DNA of 64,000 nucleotides from JANNBN01 sp031385545. GTDB taxonomy: Bacteria > Actinomycetota > Acidimicrobiia > Acidimicrobiales > JANYDT01. Shown one piece after another: positions 43,985 through 52,427 of this stretch. Within the stretch, counting starts at the first letter, position 1. Every line of letters starts with the position of its first letter. The stretch covers positions 68,166-132,165 of the forward strand of contig JANNBN010000140.1 of NCBI GenBank assembly GCA_031385545.1, written 5' to 3'. Below the pieces are notes generated by a model. The model ran no database searches. It saw only the letters and a program-made list of their open reading frames with translations, and had not been told where the DNA came from. A program made the position numbers and the translations under genes.

Positions 43985-45069
43985 TTGGCGACCTTTCGGA
44001 TCCACTGGTCAAGCGAGACGGCGATGAGGATGAGCGAACCGATGGCGAACGTCTGCCAATAAGCGCTCACCCCAGAGAGGGTGAGGCCAAGCCGGAAGAC
44101 CGACACGACAAGTGCTCCGATCAAGGTTCCGGAAAACCTTCCACGACCACCGAAGAGGCTGGTGCCGCCGATCACAACTGCGGTAATGGTGTCGAGGTTG
44201 ATCTGTCCGTCGCCAGCATTGCTACTAGCCGACAATGACCGTCCAAGTTGGATCCAGGCACCGAACGCGTAGAGCGCTCCGGCAACCATATAGACACTTA
44301 CCAACACCCGGTTGACGTTGATGCCCGCGAGACGGGCAGCTTCAAGGTCGTCGCCGGTCGCGTACACGTGCGAACCCCATGCCGTGTTGTTCAGCACGTA
44401 CGTAAATGCCAGGTACATCAAGAACACCAGGATTACGCCCACCGTGATCGTGAAGCCCGTCCGTCTCGCTCCGAAGGTGATTTCTTTGCCAGTCCAGAGC
44501 AGCAACCCGTCATAACCCTTCGTAGCGGCCTTGTCGCCGAGGTCGGCCTTCCCAATTGTCCGAGCTTGGGAGTAGGTCAGGCCCAGCGACTGAAAAATGT
44601 AGAACGTACCCAAGGTCGTGATGAAGGGCGGTAACCCGATCTTCGTGATGAGGAACCCGTGGAAGGCGCCAAGCGAAAGGCCAACCACAAGACCAATCAG
44701 AAGCGCAACTACAGCGGGCACCCCCCATTCGCTGAACACTTTTGCCACAACGAGATGGGTGAGCACCATGCCTGTGCCGACCGCCAGGTCAACGCCAGCG
44801 GTGATGACGATGAGGGTCTGGCCGATGGCCAGAGCGGCCAGGACCGCCGTCTGCTGGAGGATGATGCCCAGCGTCGGTGCCTTGATCAGTTTGCCGTCGC
44901 TGAAGAAGGCGAACACCATCGTGGCAACGAGCAGAACAGCTGCAGGGCTGATCGTTGGATAGCGATGCAGCAGTCGCTGAACTCCAGCGAACGTACCGGA
45001 TCGGTGGCTGAAAGAATCGGCGGCCGAAGGCGCGGGAGCATCGGGAGCGTCGGACACGGCGTCAGACAT
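43981..45069 (-). CDS. Sugar ABC transporter permease
   Basis: A 362-residue membrane protein of the RbsC/FrcC family with about nine to ten helices. Family motifs: QQTAVLAALAIGQTLIVITAGVDLAVG, LGAFHGFLITKIGLPPFITTLGT, AARLAGINVNRVLVSVYMVAGALYAFG and the conserved VVIGGTSLFGGRGRFSGTLIGAL. ATG at 45069 chosen; the upstream extension is not membrane-like. Second gene of the binding protein-permease-ATPase operon. Confidence 0.94.
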   Translation of the reverse strand: MSDAVSDAPDAPAPSAADSFSHRSGTFAGVQRLLHRYPTISPAAVLLVATMVFAFFSDGKLIKAPTLGIILQQTAVLAALAIGQTLIVITAGVDLAVGTGMVLTHLVVAKVFSEWGVPAVVALLIGLVVGLSLGAFHGFLITKIGLPPFITTLGTFYIFQSLGLTYSQARTIGKADLGDKAATKGYDGLLLWTGKEITFGARRTGFTITVGVILVFLMYLAFTYVLNNTAWGSHVYATGDDLEAARLAGINVNRVLVSVYMVAGALYAFGAWIQLGRSLSASSNAGDGQINLDTITAVVIGGTSLFGGRGRFSGTLIGALVVSVFRLGLTLSGVSAYWQTFAIGSLILIAVSLDQWIRKVAK

Positions 45070-45209
45070 GGTTGTCCTTGTGGCAGCAGAAGCGGTGTGC
45101 GGGGCGGTGGAGCAGGTGCGAGCGTCAGGGACAAGCGTGACCGACGTCACGTGAGTCAGTGAAGCACAGAAACCGAACGTGTGCGGAAAAGGCACCAGAG
45201 AAAGCAAAT

Positions 45210-45237
45210 GGGGGCGGGCCGTTTCCAGCCCGCCCCC
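45210..45237 (-). terminator. GC-rich stem-loop between binding protein and permease genes
   Basis: A 10-bp perfect stem GGGGGCGGGC / GCCCGCCCCC with an 8-base loop; on the transcribed strand it is followed by ATTTGCTTTCTC. In the 231-base gap inside the operon it probably limits read-through so that the binding protein is made in excess over the permease. Confidence 0.75.
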
Positions 45238-45300
45238 TCCTGCGCTGTGTTGACCGTCAAACGCCGGAGACCATCGGCGCTTGGCAGTCGGCTACTGGGA

Positions 45301-46497
45301 TCAGCCCCAGCAGATCTTCTGGCCGTCGGCGACGGAGATGCTTGTCACGCCGTCGACTGCCTTGTCGGTGACCAGCGCAACGCCGGTGTTGAAGAAGTCG
45401 AGGCCAGAAGTAACTGCTGGCTTGGGCTTGCCACCTGCGAGGTCGACGATTGCCTGCATACCCTTGGCGGCCATCTGGCCTGGGTACTGCTGGGCGGTTG
45501 CGCCGATGACGCCGGAAGCGACGAGCTCGAGGCCAGGCTTGCAGCCACCGTCGACGGAGACGATGAGGAGGTCCTTGTCCTTGCCAGCAGCCTTCATCAC
45601 GTCGTATGCGCCCTGTGCAGCAGGCTCATTGATCGTGTAGATGACGTTGACGTCAGGGTTCTTGGCGAGGCAGGTCTCCATGGCGGTCTTGCCACCGTCG
45701 ACCGAACCGTTGGTTGGCTCGTGGCAGATGATGGAGTAGTCGCCGCCGGCTGCGTACTTGCCGGTTGCTGGCTCCTTGCCGTTGCCTGCCTTATCTTCGG
45801 CGGCAACGATGCCCATGCCGTTGAGGAAGCCCTGGTCACGTGCGGTGTCGACCGAGACGACCTTGTCGTTGAAGAGGTCGAGCATGGCGATGACGGCCTT
45901 CTTGTTGCCGGCAGCTGCGAGCTGTCCATTGGCCCACTGGCCGATAAGCTGGCCAGCCTCGTAGTTGTTGGTCGCGAAGGTGATGTCGACCGACGAAGCA
46001 GGGTTTGGTGGGGTGTCGAGTGCGATCACGAGCAGGCCAGCAGCGCGGGCCTTGTCGAGTGCAGGAACGACGTCGTCAGTTGCAGGTGTGATGAGAATGC
46101 CCTTGTCGCCGTTGGCAACTGCAGCCTCGATGGCTGCGATCTGGGTGGCGCTGTCGCCGTCTTCCTTGCCAGCAGCCGTGGTCAACTTGACGTTGAGTTC
46201 CTTGGCCTTGGCCTCTGCGTCCTTCTGCATCGAAACGAAGAATGGGTTCGAGAGGGTCTTCAGGATCAGCGTGACGCCGACCTGTTCACCGGCAGCAGCG
46301 GCAGCGACCGTGGTCTCAGCAGCAGGCGTCGTTTCAGCCGGAGTGGTTTCGGCTGGCGTGGTCTCGGCTGGCGTGGTCTCGACGACCTCGGCGGCAACGG
46401 TGGTGTCGACTGTCTTGGCGGCATCGCTTCCGCAGGCGGCGAGCAAAAGCGCCGACGCTGCGAAGGCCACGACACCGAAGCGAAGCTTGCGTGTCAT
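45301..46497 (-). CDS. Sugar-binding lipoprotein of an ABC transporter
   Basis: A 398-residue periplasmic-type binding protein. It has a lipoprotein signal ending LLLAACGS (lipidated Cys), a Thr/Pro/Glu/Ala repeat spacer (VETTPAETTPAETTPAE), and a Peripla_BP_4 fold: VTLILKTLSNPFFVSMQKDAEAKAKELN, ILITPATDDVVPALDKARAAGLLVIALDT and ATAQQYPGQMAAKGMQAI. The layout resembles fructose- or ribose-binding proteins; the exact sugar is not determinable. First gene of the operon and divergent from LacI. Confidence 0.94.
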   Translation of the reverse strand: MTRKLRFGVVAFAASALLLAACGSDAAKTVDTTVAAEVVETTPAETTPAETTPAETTPAAETTVAAAAAGEQVGVTLILKTLSNPFFVSMQKDAEAKAKELNVKLTTAAGKEDGDSATQIAAIEAAVANGDKGILITPATDDVVPALDKARAAGLLVIALDTPPNPASSVDITFATNNYEAGQLIGQWANGQLAAAGNKKAVIAMLDLFNDKVVSVDTARDQGFLNGMGIVAAEDKAGNGKEPATGKYAAGGDYSIICHEPTNGSVDGGKTAMETCLAKNPDVNVIYTINEPAAQGAYDVMKAAGKDKDLLIVSVDGGCKPGLELVASGVIGATAQQYPGQMAAKGMQAIVDLAGGKPKPAVTSGLDFFNTGVALVTDKAVDGVTSISVADGQKICWG

Positions 46498-46552
46498 AAA
46501 GAAGTTCCCCTTGGTGATGGCTGGCGTTGCGAGTGTCACAACGCCGGGGATG

Positions 46553-46581
46553 AGTTAACCTGCCAATGACAACGTTGTCAA
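46553..46581 (-). promoter_or_regulatory. Promoter of the sugar ABC operon
   Basis: On the minus strand a perfect -35 TTGACA (46581-46576), a 17-base spacer and a -10 TTAACT (46558-46553). The -35 element lies inside the LacI-type palindrome. Confidence 0.8.
46567..46580. promoter_or_regulatory. LacI-type operator
   Basis: TGACAACGTTGTCA, a perfect 14-bp palindrome with the central CG typical of LacI/PurR-family operators. It overlaps the -35 of the ABC operon and a TTGTCA that could be the -35 of lacI, so one site could repress both divergent promoters. Confidence 0.85.
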
Positions 46582-46614
46582 GTCTCTTGTCTTTCATTGT
46601 ACGATTCCGCACTC

Positions 46615-47655
46615 ATGAACGACACGCCTCTCAGACGCCCGACCATGCGCGATGTCGCCGAGATCGCGGGTGTCAGCCTGAAAACGGTTTCACGCGTCGT
46701 GAACCATGAGGAGGGTGTGAGCGACGATCTGGCCAGGCGGGTGGGTACCGCAGTGGCCTCGTTGCGGTACGTCCCGGACGAACGAGCACGCAACCTCCGT
46801 CAGAACGAATCGCGCCCGACCTCCATCGGGTTTTCACTCGTCGACGTGTCGAACCCGTTCTTCTCCGCCGTGCTGCGGGGCCTCGAGGAGGTCGCCCGGA
46901 CTCGCAATTGCCTGGTTCTCTCGGCCAGCACGGACCACGACCAGCACCGTCAGGCCCGGCTGATCGAGACCTTCGTGCAGCGACGCGTGGCCGGCATCGT
47001 GGTGGTTCCGTGCGGACCCGAACTCGGTCTGCTCACCCCTGATCTGCTGCGAGGCACCCCGGTCGTCTTCGTGGACTGCGAGCCCGAGACCGGCGAGTTC
47101 GACCTGGTCAGAAGTGACCACTACGGCGGCGCACTCGAGCTCACGCAGCATCTCATCGACCACGGGCATCGCCGAATCGGCTTTCTCGGCGACGAAACGG
47201 CCATCTTCTCCGCCCGGCTGCGGTTGCACGGCTACACCGATGCCATGGCGGCGGCCGGGATCCAGGTCGATCCGCAGCTCGTGATCACCGGCGAGCGCTC
47301 CCCCATCGGCTGGCAGACCGAGATCTTCCAGTGGCTGACCCGCCTCGACGAACGACCGACCGCGGTGATGTCGGCGCAGAACTTCGTCACGATGGGCGCG
47401 GTTCGCGCCCTGCACCAGCTGAAACTCGAGCGCTCCATCGCGCTTGCCGGGTTCGACGAGATCGAGATGGGCGACGTCGTCTCGCCCGCGGTCACCGTGC
47501 TTCCCCAGCATCCCTTCGAGCTCGGCCGGTTGGCCGGCGAGACGCTGTTCCGGCGGCTCGACGGCTCGAACGAGCCACCGGTTCACGAGATTTTGCAGGC
47601 ATCGGTCGTGCAGCGCGGTTCGGGCGAGATCAGGCCAGCTCAAACTCCCGGCTAG
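46615..47655 (+). CDS. LacI family transcriptional regulator
   Basis: A 346-residue regulator. The N-terminal helix-turn-helix and hinge read PTMRDVAEIAGVSLKTVSRVVNHEEGVSDDLARRVGTAVASLRYVPDERARNLR, followed by a periplasmic-binding-like sugar domain (TSIGFSLVDVSNPFFSAVLRGLEEVA, GFDEIEMGDVVSPAVTVL). ATG at 46615. Divergent from the sugar ABC operon, with the operator between them, so it is the local repressor. Confidence 0.94.
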   Translation: MNDTPLRRPTMRDVAEIAGVSLKTVSRVVNHEEGVSDDLARRVGTAVASLRYVPDERARNLRQNESRPTSIGFSLVDVSNPFFSAVLRGLEEVARTRNCLVLSASTDHDQHRQARLIETFVQRRVAGIVVVPCGPELGLLTPDLLRGTPVVFVDCEPETGEFDLVRSDHYGGALELTQHLIDHGHRRIGFLGDETAIFSARLRLHGYTDAMAAAGIQVDPQLVITGERSPIGWQTEIFQWLTRLDERPTAVMSAQNFVTMGAVRALHQLKLERSIALAGFDEIEMGDVVSPAVTVLPQHPFELGRLAGETLFRRLDGSNEPPVHEILQASVVQRGSGEIRPAQTPG

Positions 47656-48265
47656 GGAAACACCACGGTCTTCTTGCCGACGAGCAGCACCCGGTTCTCG
47701 GCCCAGTAGCTGACAGCGCGGGACAGCACCAGCCGCTCGGTGTCACGGCCCAACGTGGTCAATTCCTCGGCCGTGTGGGCGTGATCGACCCGGCGCACGT
47801 CCTGTTCGATGATGGGCCCCTCGTCCAGTTCACCGGTCACGAAGTGGGCGGTGGCACCGACCAGCTTCACGCCGCGTTCGTGTGCCTGGTGATAGGGGCG
47901 CGCGCCCTTGAACCCGGGCAGGAACGAGTGATGGATGTTGATCGCGCGCCCTGAGACGTGTTCGCAGAGCGAATCGCTGAGTACCTGCATGTACCTCGCC
48001 AGCACCACCAGATCCACGTTGTGCTGGGTATCAGCGCGCGTCGTGCCTGCTCTTGCTGCGGCTTGGTTGCTGCGGTAACCGGTAAGTGCACATAGGAGAT
48101 GCCCTCGTTGGCGGCGATCTGCGCACAGTCCGGGTGGTTGGAGACGATGAGCGGGATGTCGACGCGAAGATCGCCGATGCGCCAGCGGTACAGCAGGTCG
48201 ACCAGGCAATGGTCATACTTGGAAACCATCACCACGACCTGCGGGCGGTGGTCGGCCCGACGCAC
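47652..48265 (-). pseudogene. purU: Truncated, frameshifted formyltetrahydrofolate deformylase (purU)
   Basis: PurU sequence is split over two frames. The upstream part (PQVVVMVSKYDHCLVDLLYRW, then PLIVSNHPDCAQIAANEGISYVHLPVT) breaks near 48040 and continues in another frame as NVDLVVLARYMQVLSDSL, INIHHSFLPGFKGARPYHQAHERGVKLVGATAHFVTGELDEGPIIEQDV, to a stop overlapping the lacI stop. The N-terminal ACT domain (about 85 residues) is missing: upstream DNA is instead an amidohydrolase remnant. Both the frameshift and the missing domain argue for a dead gene; a local sequencing error could explain only the frameshift. Confidence 0.85.
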
Positions 48266-48281
48266 GATGACCGTTGCGGCT

Positions 48282-48561
48282 GGGTCACATCTGGATCAGC
48301 TGCGACCCGACGAACGCACCATTCCCTCGCTCGCCGCCCGCTTCGGAGTGGAGCGATTTTCTCTGGGCGTCGGACTTTCCGCACGCAGATCACACCCAGG
48401 AGTATGTGCACGATCTCAACGAGTTGGTCGCGTCGTTCCCCGAAGACCAGCAGCGCAAGTTCGTGGGCGACAACGCCCGTGCACTGTTCGGGTTGCCACT
48501 GACCCGACCCTGCAAACCTCTGCGAAGGCTCGGCAAGAATTTCAGCAAAGAGTTTCTGTAA
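48282..48561 (+). pseudogene. Remnant of an amidohydrolase (amidohydrolase_2-like), C-terminal end
   Basis: Three frame segments join to a recognisable amidohydrolase end: GHIWISCDP in one frame, PDERTIPSLAARFGVERF in the next, then FLWASDFPHADHTQEYVHDLNELV and NARALFGL back in the first. One base is lost near 48307 and one T is gained in the T run near 48360. No N-terminal part is present; the remnant abuts the broken 5' end of purU on the other strand. Confidence 0.8.
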
Positions 48562-48567
48562 AACGAA

Positions 48568-48593
48568 GAATCCCCTGCCGAGGCAGGGGATTC
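48568..48593 (-). terminator. Rho-independent terminator of tRNA-Gly
   Basis: A 12-bp perfect stem GAATCCCCTGCC / GGCAGGGGATTC with a 2-base centre, followed on the minus strand by TTCGTTTT. Located 7 bases past the 3' end of the tRNA. Confidence 0.9.
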
Positions 48594-48600
48594 CCTTGGA

Positions 48601-48672
48601 GCGGACGACCGGATTCGAACCGGCGACCCTCACCTTGGCAAGGTGATGCTCTACCAACTGAGCCACGTCCGC
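48601..48672 (-). tRNA. tRNA-Gly (anticodon GCC)
   Basis: A full cloverleaf on the minus strand: acceptor GCGGACG/CGTCCGC, D arm GCTCAGTTGGTAGAGC, anticodon stem-loop CACCTTGCCAAGGTG with anticodon GCC, and T arm GCCGGTTCGAATCCGGT. The CCA is not encoded. Confidence 0.97.
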
Positions 48673-48788
48673 AATGGGTTTTTACCTTAGCACGACCCCT
48701 CACCGAGGTGGCACAACTCCCTTGCCGGTTCACGCTCAACATCGCGGCACTCCGGCACCTTCGCGGTACTCCAGCACCATGCCTGAGG

Positions 48789-48833
48789 GCCGCGACCATT
48801 CCTCAGTGCCGCGACCATTCCTCAGTGCCGCGA
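48789..48833. repeat. 19-bp tandem repeat upstream of tRNA-Gly
   Basis: Unit GCCGCGACCATTCCTCAGT at 48789 and 48808, with a partial third copy from 48827. The DNA between the tRNA and the next pseudogene (48673-48939) holds nothing else recognisable. Confidence 0.88.
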
Positions 48834-48939
48834 AGTGTCCTCCATCGACGCGTCGTCCAGTCACCGTCACCGCCTTGCCGGAGTGATGGACAACTCGTGA
48901 CCAGAACCGTCAACCCTGCGACCCATCACTTCCCATACG

Positions 48940-49905
48940 TTTCCTAGGTCGACCGCTCGCCGCAGATGGGACGTCACCTCAGCGACAATCCGTTCAGGTT
49001 CGAAGAGCGCGACCGACGCCGGGTACCGGAACAGTGGGAGCCCGGGGAAAGGCGGCGATCGCGTTCATGGTCCAGCTTTCGTCGCTCGGTGAGGTCATGG
49101 AAACCGCCGTCGATCTCAATGATCAGCTGAGCCGACGGGATGAGGAAGTCGGCGAAATGGATGCGCACACGTCCCTGCCGATCCGGGGCGAGGATTCGTG
49201 GCTGCACGACGACACCGGTGATTCCAGCGGCAACCAAAGCGAGCAGCACAGTGGAGTCGGCGATAGAACCCGTTGGCCGTCCTGGGAGGCGTTGTGACAA
49301 CGCGACACGCACGGTAGTTGTGCCCGGCTTGCGGCTCCACCGGCCGACCATTGAGCACAGTTCAGTCAGCACGTCTTCACGCCAAACTTCAGGTCGCTTC
49401 GGGTCCGGTCCCCGCAAGCCGGATTCCAACACGATCGAGAACTCACGCGGATCAACCGTTGCTGCCACATCGAGCAGTGTCCGAGCCCGCCCGTGAATCG
49501 GACGCCATCTGCGTCTGTGGTCACCGACTGGCCGTCGGGCACATGGCGCGTTCGGTGGACGTGGAGCGCAAATTCCTGGGAGCTGGCATCACCGGCGTTG
49601 AACGATCTGGTTGTGTTCGGGACCGTGACACTTGTGGTGCGGGAGTCCCATCCAGATGTCGAGTCGAACCCGTGTCGGATGGCAGCCGTGTCACGGGACA
49701 AGACAGACTGCGGACCTCCGCGTTTCAGGACGGCTGCATGTCAAGCAGCTCGATGATGGTCAGGGTCTTGACTGTTCGACGGAAGGTAGATGCCGTTGAA
49801 GAGCCGGTTCCATTTCCCCGAGTCGAGTCGATGTTGGATGGATGACCGGGTGTATCCGGCGGCGAGCAACGACTCGCGTAACAGGTCCGCGACGTTGGAA
49901 ACGCG
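48940..49905 (-). pseudogene. Broken AbiEi-antitoxin-like / DUF559 endonuclease-like gene
   Basis: Read from the right, an AbiEi_4-like start (ADLLRESLLAAGYTRSSIQHRL, WNRLFNGIYLPSN) meets an in-frame TGA at 49741-49743 after PDHHRAA; the same frame then resumes with GPQSVLSRDTAAIRHGFDS. Near 49490 the frame shifts into LLDVAATVDPREFSIVLESGL, continuing to the DUF559-like IHFADFLIPSAQLIIEIDGGFHD; a second shift near 49010 leads to LFRYPASVALFEPERIVAEV. With one stop and two shifts the gene is inactive. The boundaries are approximate. Confidence 0.82.
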
Positions 49906-49925
49906 AGGTCCGGCGGCCCGATTTG

Positions 49926-51476
49926 TCAGCCCTTGCCCGACTTGGCAGCCGATTTGCCCTGCGACTTGGCCGGCTGGCCCGACTTGGCCGATCCTGCCGA
50001 TCCTGCCGATCCTGCCGATTTCGCTGGTTTGGCTGATTTCCTGGGCTTCCCCGGCTGCGCGGACCCAGGACCCTGCGTCCCGGCTCGAGCCAACATGAGC
50101 AGTTCGTCGATGCCGGTGTTGCAGTGTTCGGCCAGGTCCCACAGACCCGCCATCGTCTCGCGGCACGCAAGGAGCCCCACGTAGACCACACCCATGTACG
50201 ACATCACGGTCATGTTGAGCCCGATACCGTCGAAGATGGGGCCCATGGGGTACCACTCCACCAGCCGGGCACCGGTGCAGTACAGCGGGATCTGCGGGCC
50301 GGGCACGTTGGAGATGGTGACGTTGTAGATCGGCTTGTGCCGGTTGGCCAGCCCCATCGAGGAGTACAGGCGCGCGGCACGCGCCGCAACGGCGGGTGCT
50401 GCGAACTCGGCCCAGTTCGACAACGTGTCGGCACCGATGGCGTTGATCGATTCCTTGGCGATGACCGTTTCGGCCATGATCGACTGATACCGCTTCAGCG
50501 GGTCGGGCTCTTCGGTGGCAAGCCGCACCAAGAGCTGGCTGACCCGGTTACCCATGGCACCCTTCTGATCGGTGCTCCGCACGCTCATGGGCACCATGGC
50601 CACCAATGGCTCGGCCGGCAGCTCTCCCCCGTCCAGGAGGTACCGCCGCAAAGCGGACGAGCACATCGCAAGCACAACATCGTTGACCGTGCCCCCGAAC
50701 GCGGCGCGCACCTCTTTGATGTCGCTGAGCGTCACCTGTGTGTATGCGAACTTACGATGCGGGGTGATGGGCACGTTGAAGCTGGTGCGCGGCGCCCCGA
50801 ACGGTGTGGCTGGAGACGGCGCTCCTTCTGCCGAGCGCTTGCGGAGGTTCAACGCAACCTCGGCGGTGCGGCGGACGGCGCGGACCAGCTCGGCGGGCTG
50901 CTCCGTGAGGCTCCGCAACGCGTACGCAAGTGTCTCCACGTCGGACGGAATACGGTCCCCACGGAACGGCTTGTCGGGCGCAGGTACCGCCGGGGAATCG
51001 GCAGTCAGATCCAGCAATGCGGTGGTGAGCTCAGCCCCGGACGCCCCGTCGATGGCCGAGTGGTGGGTCTTGGTGATGAGCGCAATGCGCCCGCCTGCAA
51101 GCCCTTCGACAACCTCCATCTCCCACAGCGGCCGCGTCCGGTCGAGCGGACGCGCCATGAACTGCGCAGCGTGTTCCGCCAGTTCGGCCCTGCCGCCCGG
51201 CGATGGGAGTGCAGCCTGGCGCACGTGGTATTCGATGTCGAAATGGGAGTCGTTCGCCCACAGCGGATGGTGCAGACCGAACGGGACCGTGACCAGCTTC
51301 CAGCGGAACGGTGGGAGCAGATGCAGCCGGTCCTCCACGGCTGCTTTCACCCGTTCGAACGAACACGCGGTGGGATCGTCGCCCGGGTCGAAGACGTACA
51401 CCGCACCCACGTGCATGTGATTGTTGGGCGTCTCCATGTACAGGAACGACGCATCGAGACCGGTGAGGCGGCGCAT
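49926..51476 (-). CDS. WS/DGAT acyltransferase (wax ester synthase/diacylglycerol acyltransferase)
   Basis: A 516-residue acyl-CoA-dependent transferase that makes triacylglycerol or wax esters. It opens RRLTGLDASFLYMETPNNHMHVG, has the catalytic HHSAIDG motif near residue 138, GGTVNDVVLAMCSSALRRYL, and the C-terminal NVTISNVPGPQIPLYCTGARL. After about residue 465 comes an Ala/Lys/Ser/Gly tail (SAGSAGSAGS) coded by 9-bp repeats, probably a disordered, membrane-interacting or cell-wall-related extension. Confidence 0.95.
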   Translation of the reverse strand: MRRLTGLDASFLYMETPNNHMHVGAVYVFDPGDDPTACSFERVKAAVEDRLHLLPPFRWKLVTVPFGLHHPLWANDSHFDIEYHVRQAALPSPGGRAELAEHAAQFMARPLDRTRPLWEMEVVEGLAGGRIALITKTHHSAIDGASGAELTTALLDLTADSPAVPAPDKPFRGDRIPSDVETLAYALRSLTEQPAELVRAVRRTAEVALNLRKRSAEGAPSPATPFGAPRTSFNVPITPHRKFAYTQVTLSDIKEVRAAFGGTVNDVVLAMCSSALRRYLLDGGELPAEPLVAMVPMSVRSTDQKGAMGNRVSQLLVRLATEEPDPLKRYQSIMAETVIAKESINAIGADTLSNWAEFAAPAVAARAARLYSSMGLANRHKPIYNVTISNVPGPQIPLYCTGARLVEWYPMGPIFDGIGLNMTVMSYMGVVYVGLLACRETMAGLWDLAEHCNTGIDELLMLARAGTQGPGSAQPGKPRKSAKPAKSAGSAGSAGSAKSGQPAKSQGKSAAKSGKG

Positions 51477-51485
51477 GGCAGGACC

Positions 51486-52358
51486 CTACTTGAGCAGGCG
51501 GGACAAGCGCCGGTCGGCCAGCAACTTGCCGTCCGTCTGACACGTGGGGCAGTACTGCCAACTCTTCGAGGCGAACGCGATCTCCCGCACCGTGTCTCCG
51601 CACACGGGGCACGGCAATCCGTTGCGGCCGTGCACACGCATGCCTGTGCGTTTCGCGTCCTTGAGCTCAGCGGCGGGTTTGCCAGCACTGCGGTCCAGGG
51701 CCTCGGTGAGCACCGTCACGATTGCATGGTGGAGGCCGGCGACCACAAGGGGGTCCGCCCCGATGGTCGATGCCGACGCGAACGGGCTGAGCCGGGCCAG
51801 GTGCAGTGCATCGTCGGAGTACGCGTTTCCGACTCCGGCAATGAGGCTCTGATCCGTGAGTACACCTTTGATACGGGCCTTGCCCTGGCTGAGCAGCAGC
51901 TCAGCGAGGCGTTCGACGGTGAACTGCGCGCTGATCGCTTCGACGCCCAGCGTCCGGATGAACTCGACATCGTCAAGGTTGCGCACCACGTGCACGCTGA
52001 GGCGCTTGTCCGTGCCAGCCTCGGTGGCCGTGAACCCGCTGCCGTCGGAGAACGTGACCCGCAAGGCCTGCGGACCTTTGGTGAGCTTCGCCGGCCCGGC
52101 CGACTGGGTGTCGGTCCAGCGGATCCACCCCGCACGTGCCAGATGGATGCACAGATGTAGGCCTGCGTCGGTGGTGGCGATAAGGAACTTGCCACGACGC
52201 GACCATCCGGTGACGGTCTGGCCGCGCAGTGCTTCGATGGGCGGATCGTACGTACGCAGAGCACTGATGGCAAGCACGTCGAGGCGGGTGAACTGAAGGC
52301 CTGTGGTGCGTTCGGCCAGCCACCGGGCGAGGCTCTCGACCTCTGGCATCTCAGGCAT
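51486..52358 (-). CDS. Fpg/Nei family DNA glycosylase
   Basis: A 290-residue base-excision enzyme removing oxidised bases. With the ATG at 52358 the protein starts MPEMPEVES, giving the N-terminal catalytic Pro-Glu pair exposed after Met removal. The helix-two-turn-helix segment is VLTDQSLIAGVGNAYSDDALHLARLSP, and the C-terminal zinc finger is CPVCGDTVREIAFASKSWQYCPTC. An upstream ATG at 52382 was rejected because it would bury the catalytic Pro. It starts 10 bases upstream of the WS/DGAT gene on the same strand. Confidence 0.94.
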   Translation of the reverse strand: MPEMPEVESLARWLAERTTGLQFTRLDVLAISALRTYDPPIEALRGQTVTGWSRRGKFLIATTDAGLHLCIHLARAGWIRWTDTQSAGPAKLTKGPQALRVTFSDGSGFTATEAGTDKRLSVHVVRNLDDVEFIRTLGVEAISAQFTVERLAELLLSQGKARIKGVLTDQSLIAGVGNAYSDDALHLARLSPFASASTIGADPLVVAGLHHAIVTVLTEALDRSAGKPAAELKDAKRTGMRVHGRNGLPCPVCGDTVREIAFASKSWQYCPTCQTDGKLLADRRLSRLLK

Positions 52359-52388
52359 GCTCGACCTTACCGGGCCCGACACATCGTG

Positions 52389-52427
52389 TCAGGTGTTCTG
52401 GTCAGGTGTTCTGGTCAGGTGTTCTGG
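52389..52427. repeat. 13-bp tandem repeat over the SDR stop codon
   Basis: Three perfect units of TCAGGTGTTCTGG at 52389, 52402 and 52415; the last unit contains the SDR stop codon and codes for its final residues, while the first two lie beyond it. Confidence 0.92.

Noticed and set aside
47652..48265. Programmed ribosomal frameshift in purU
   Set aside because: No slippery heptamer is visible near 48040 and the N-terminal ACT domain is missing as well, so decay is simpler.
50124..52160. A 678-codon open frame on the plus strand
   Set aside because: Antisense shadow of WS/DGAT and Fpg/Nei; no recognisable motif.
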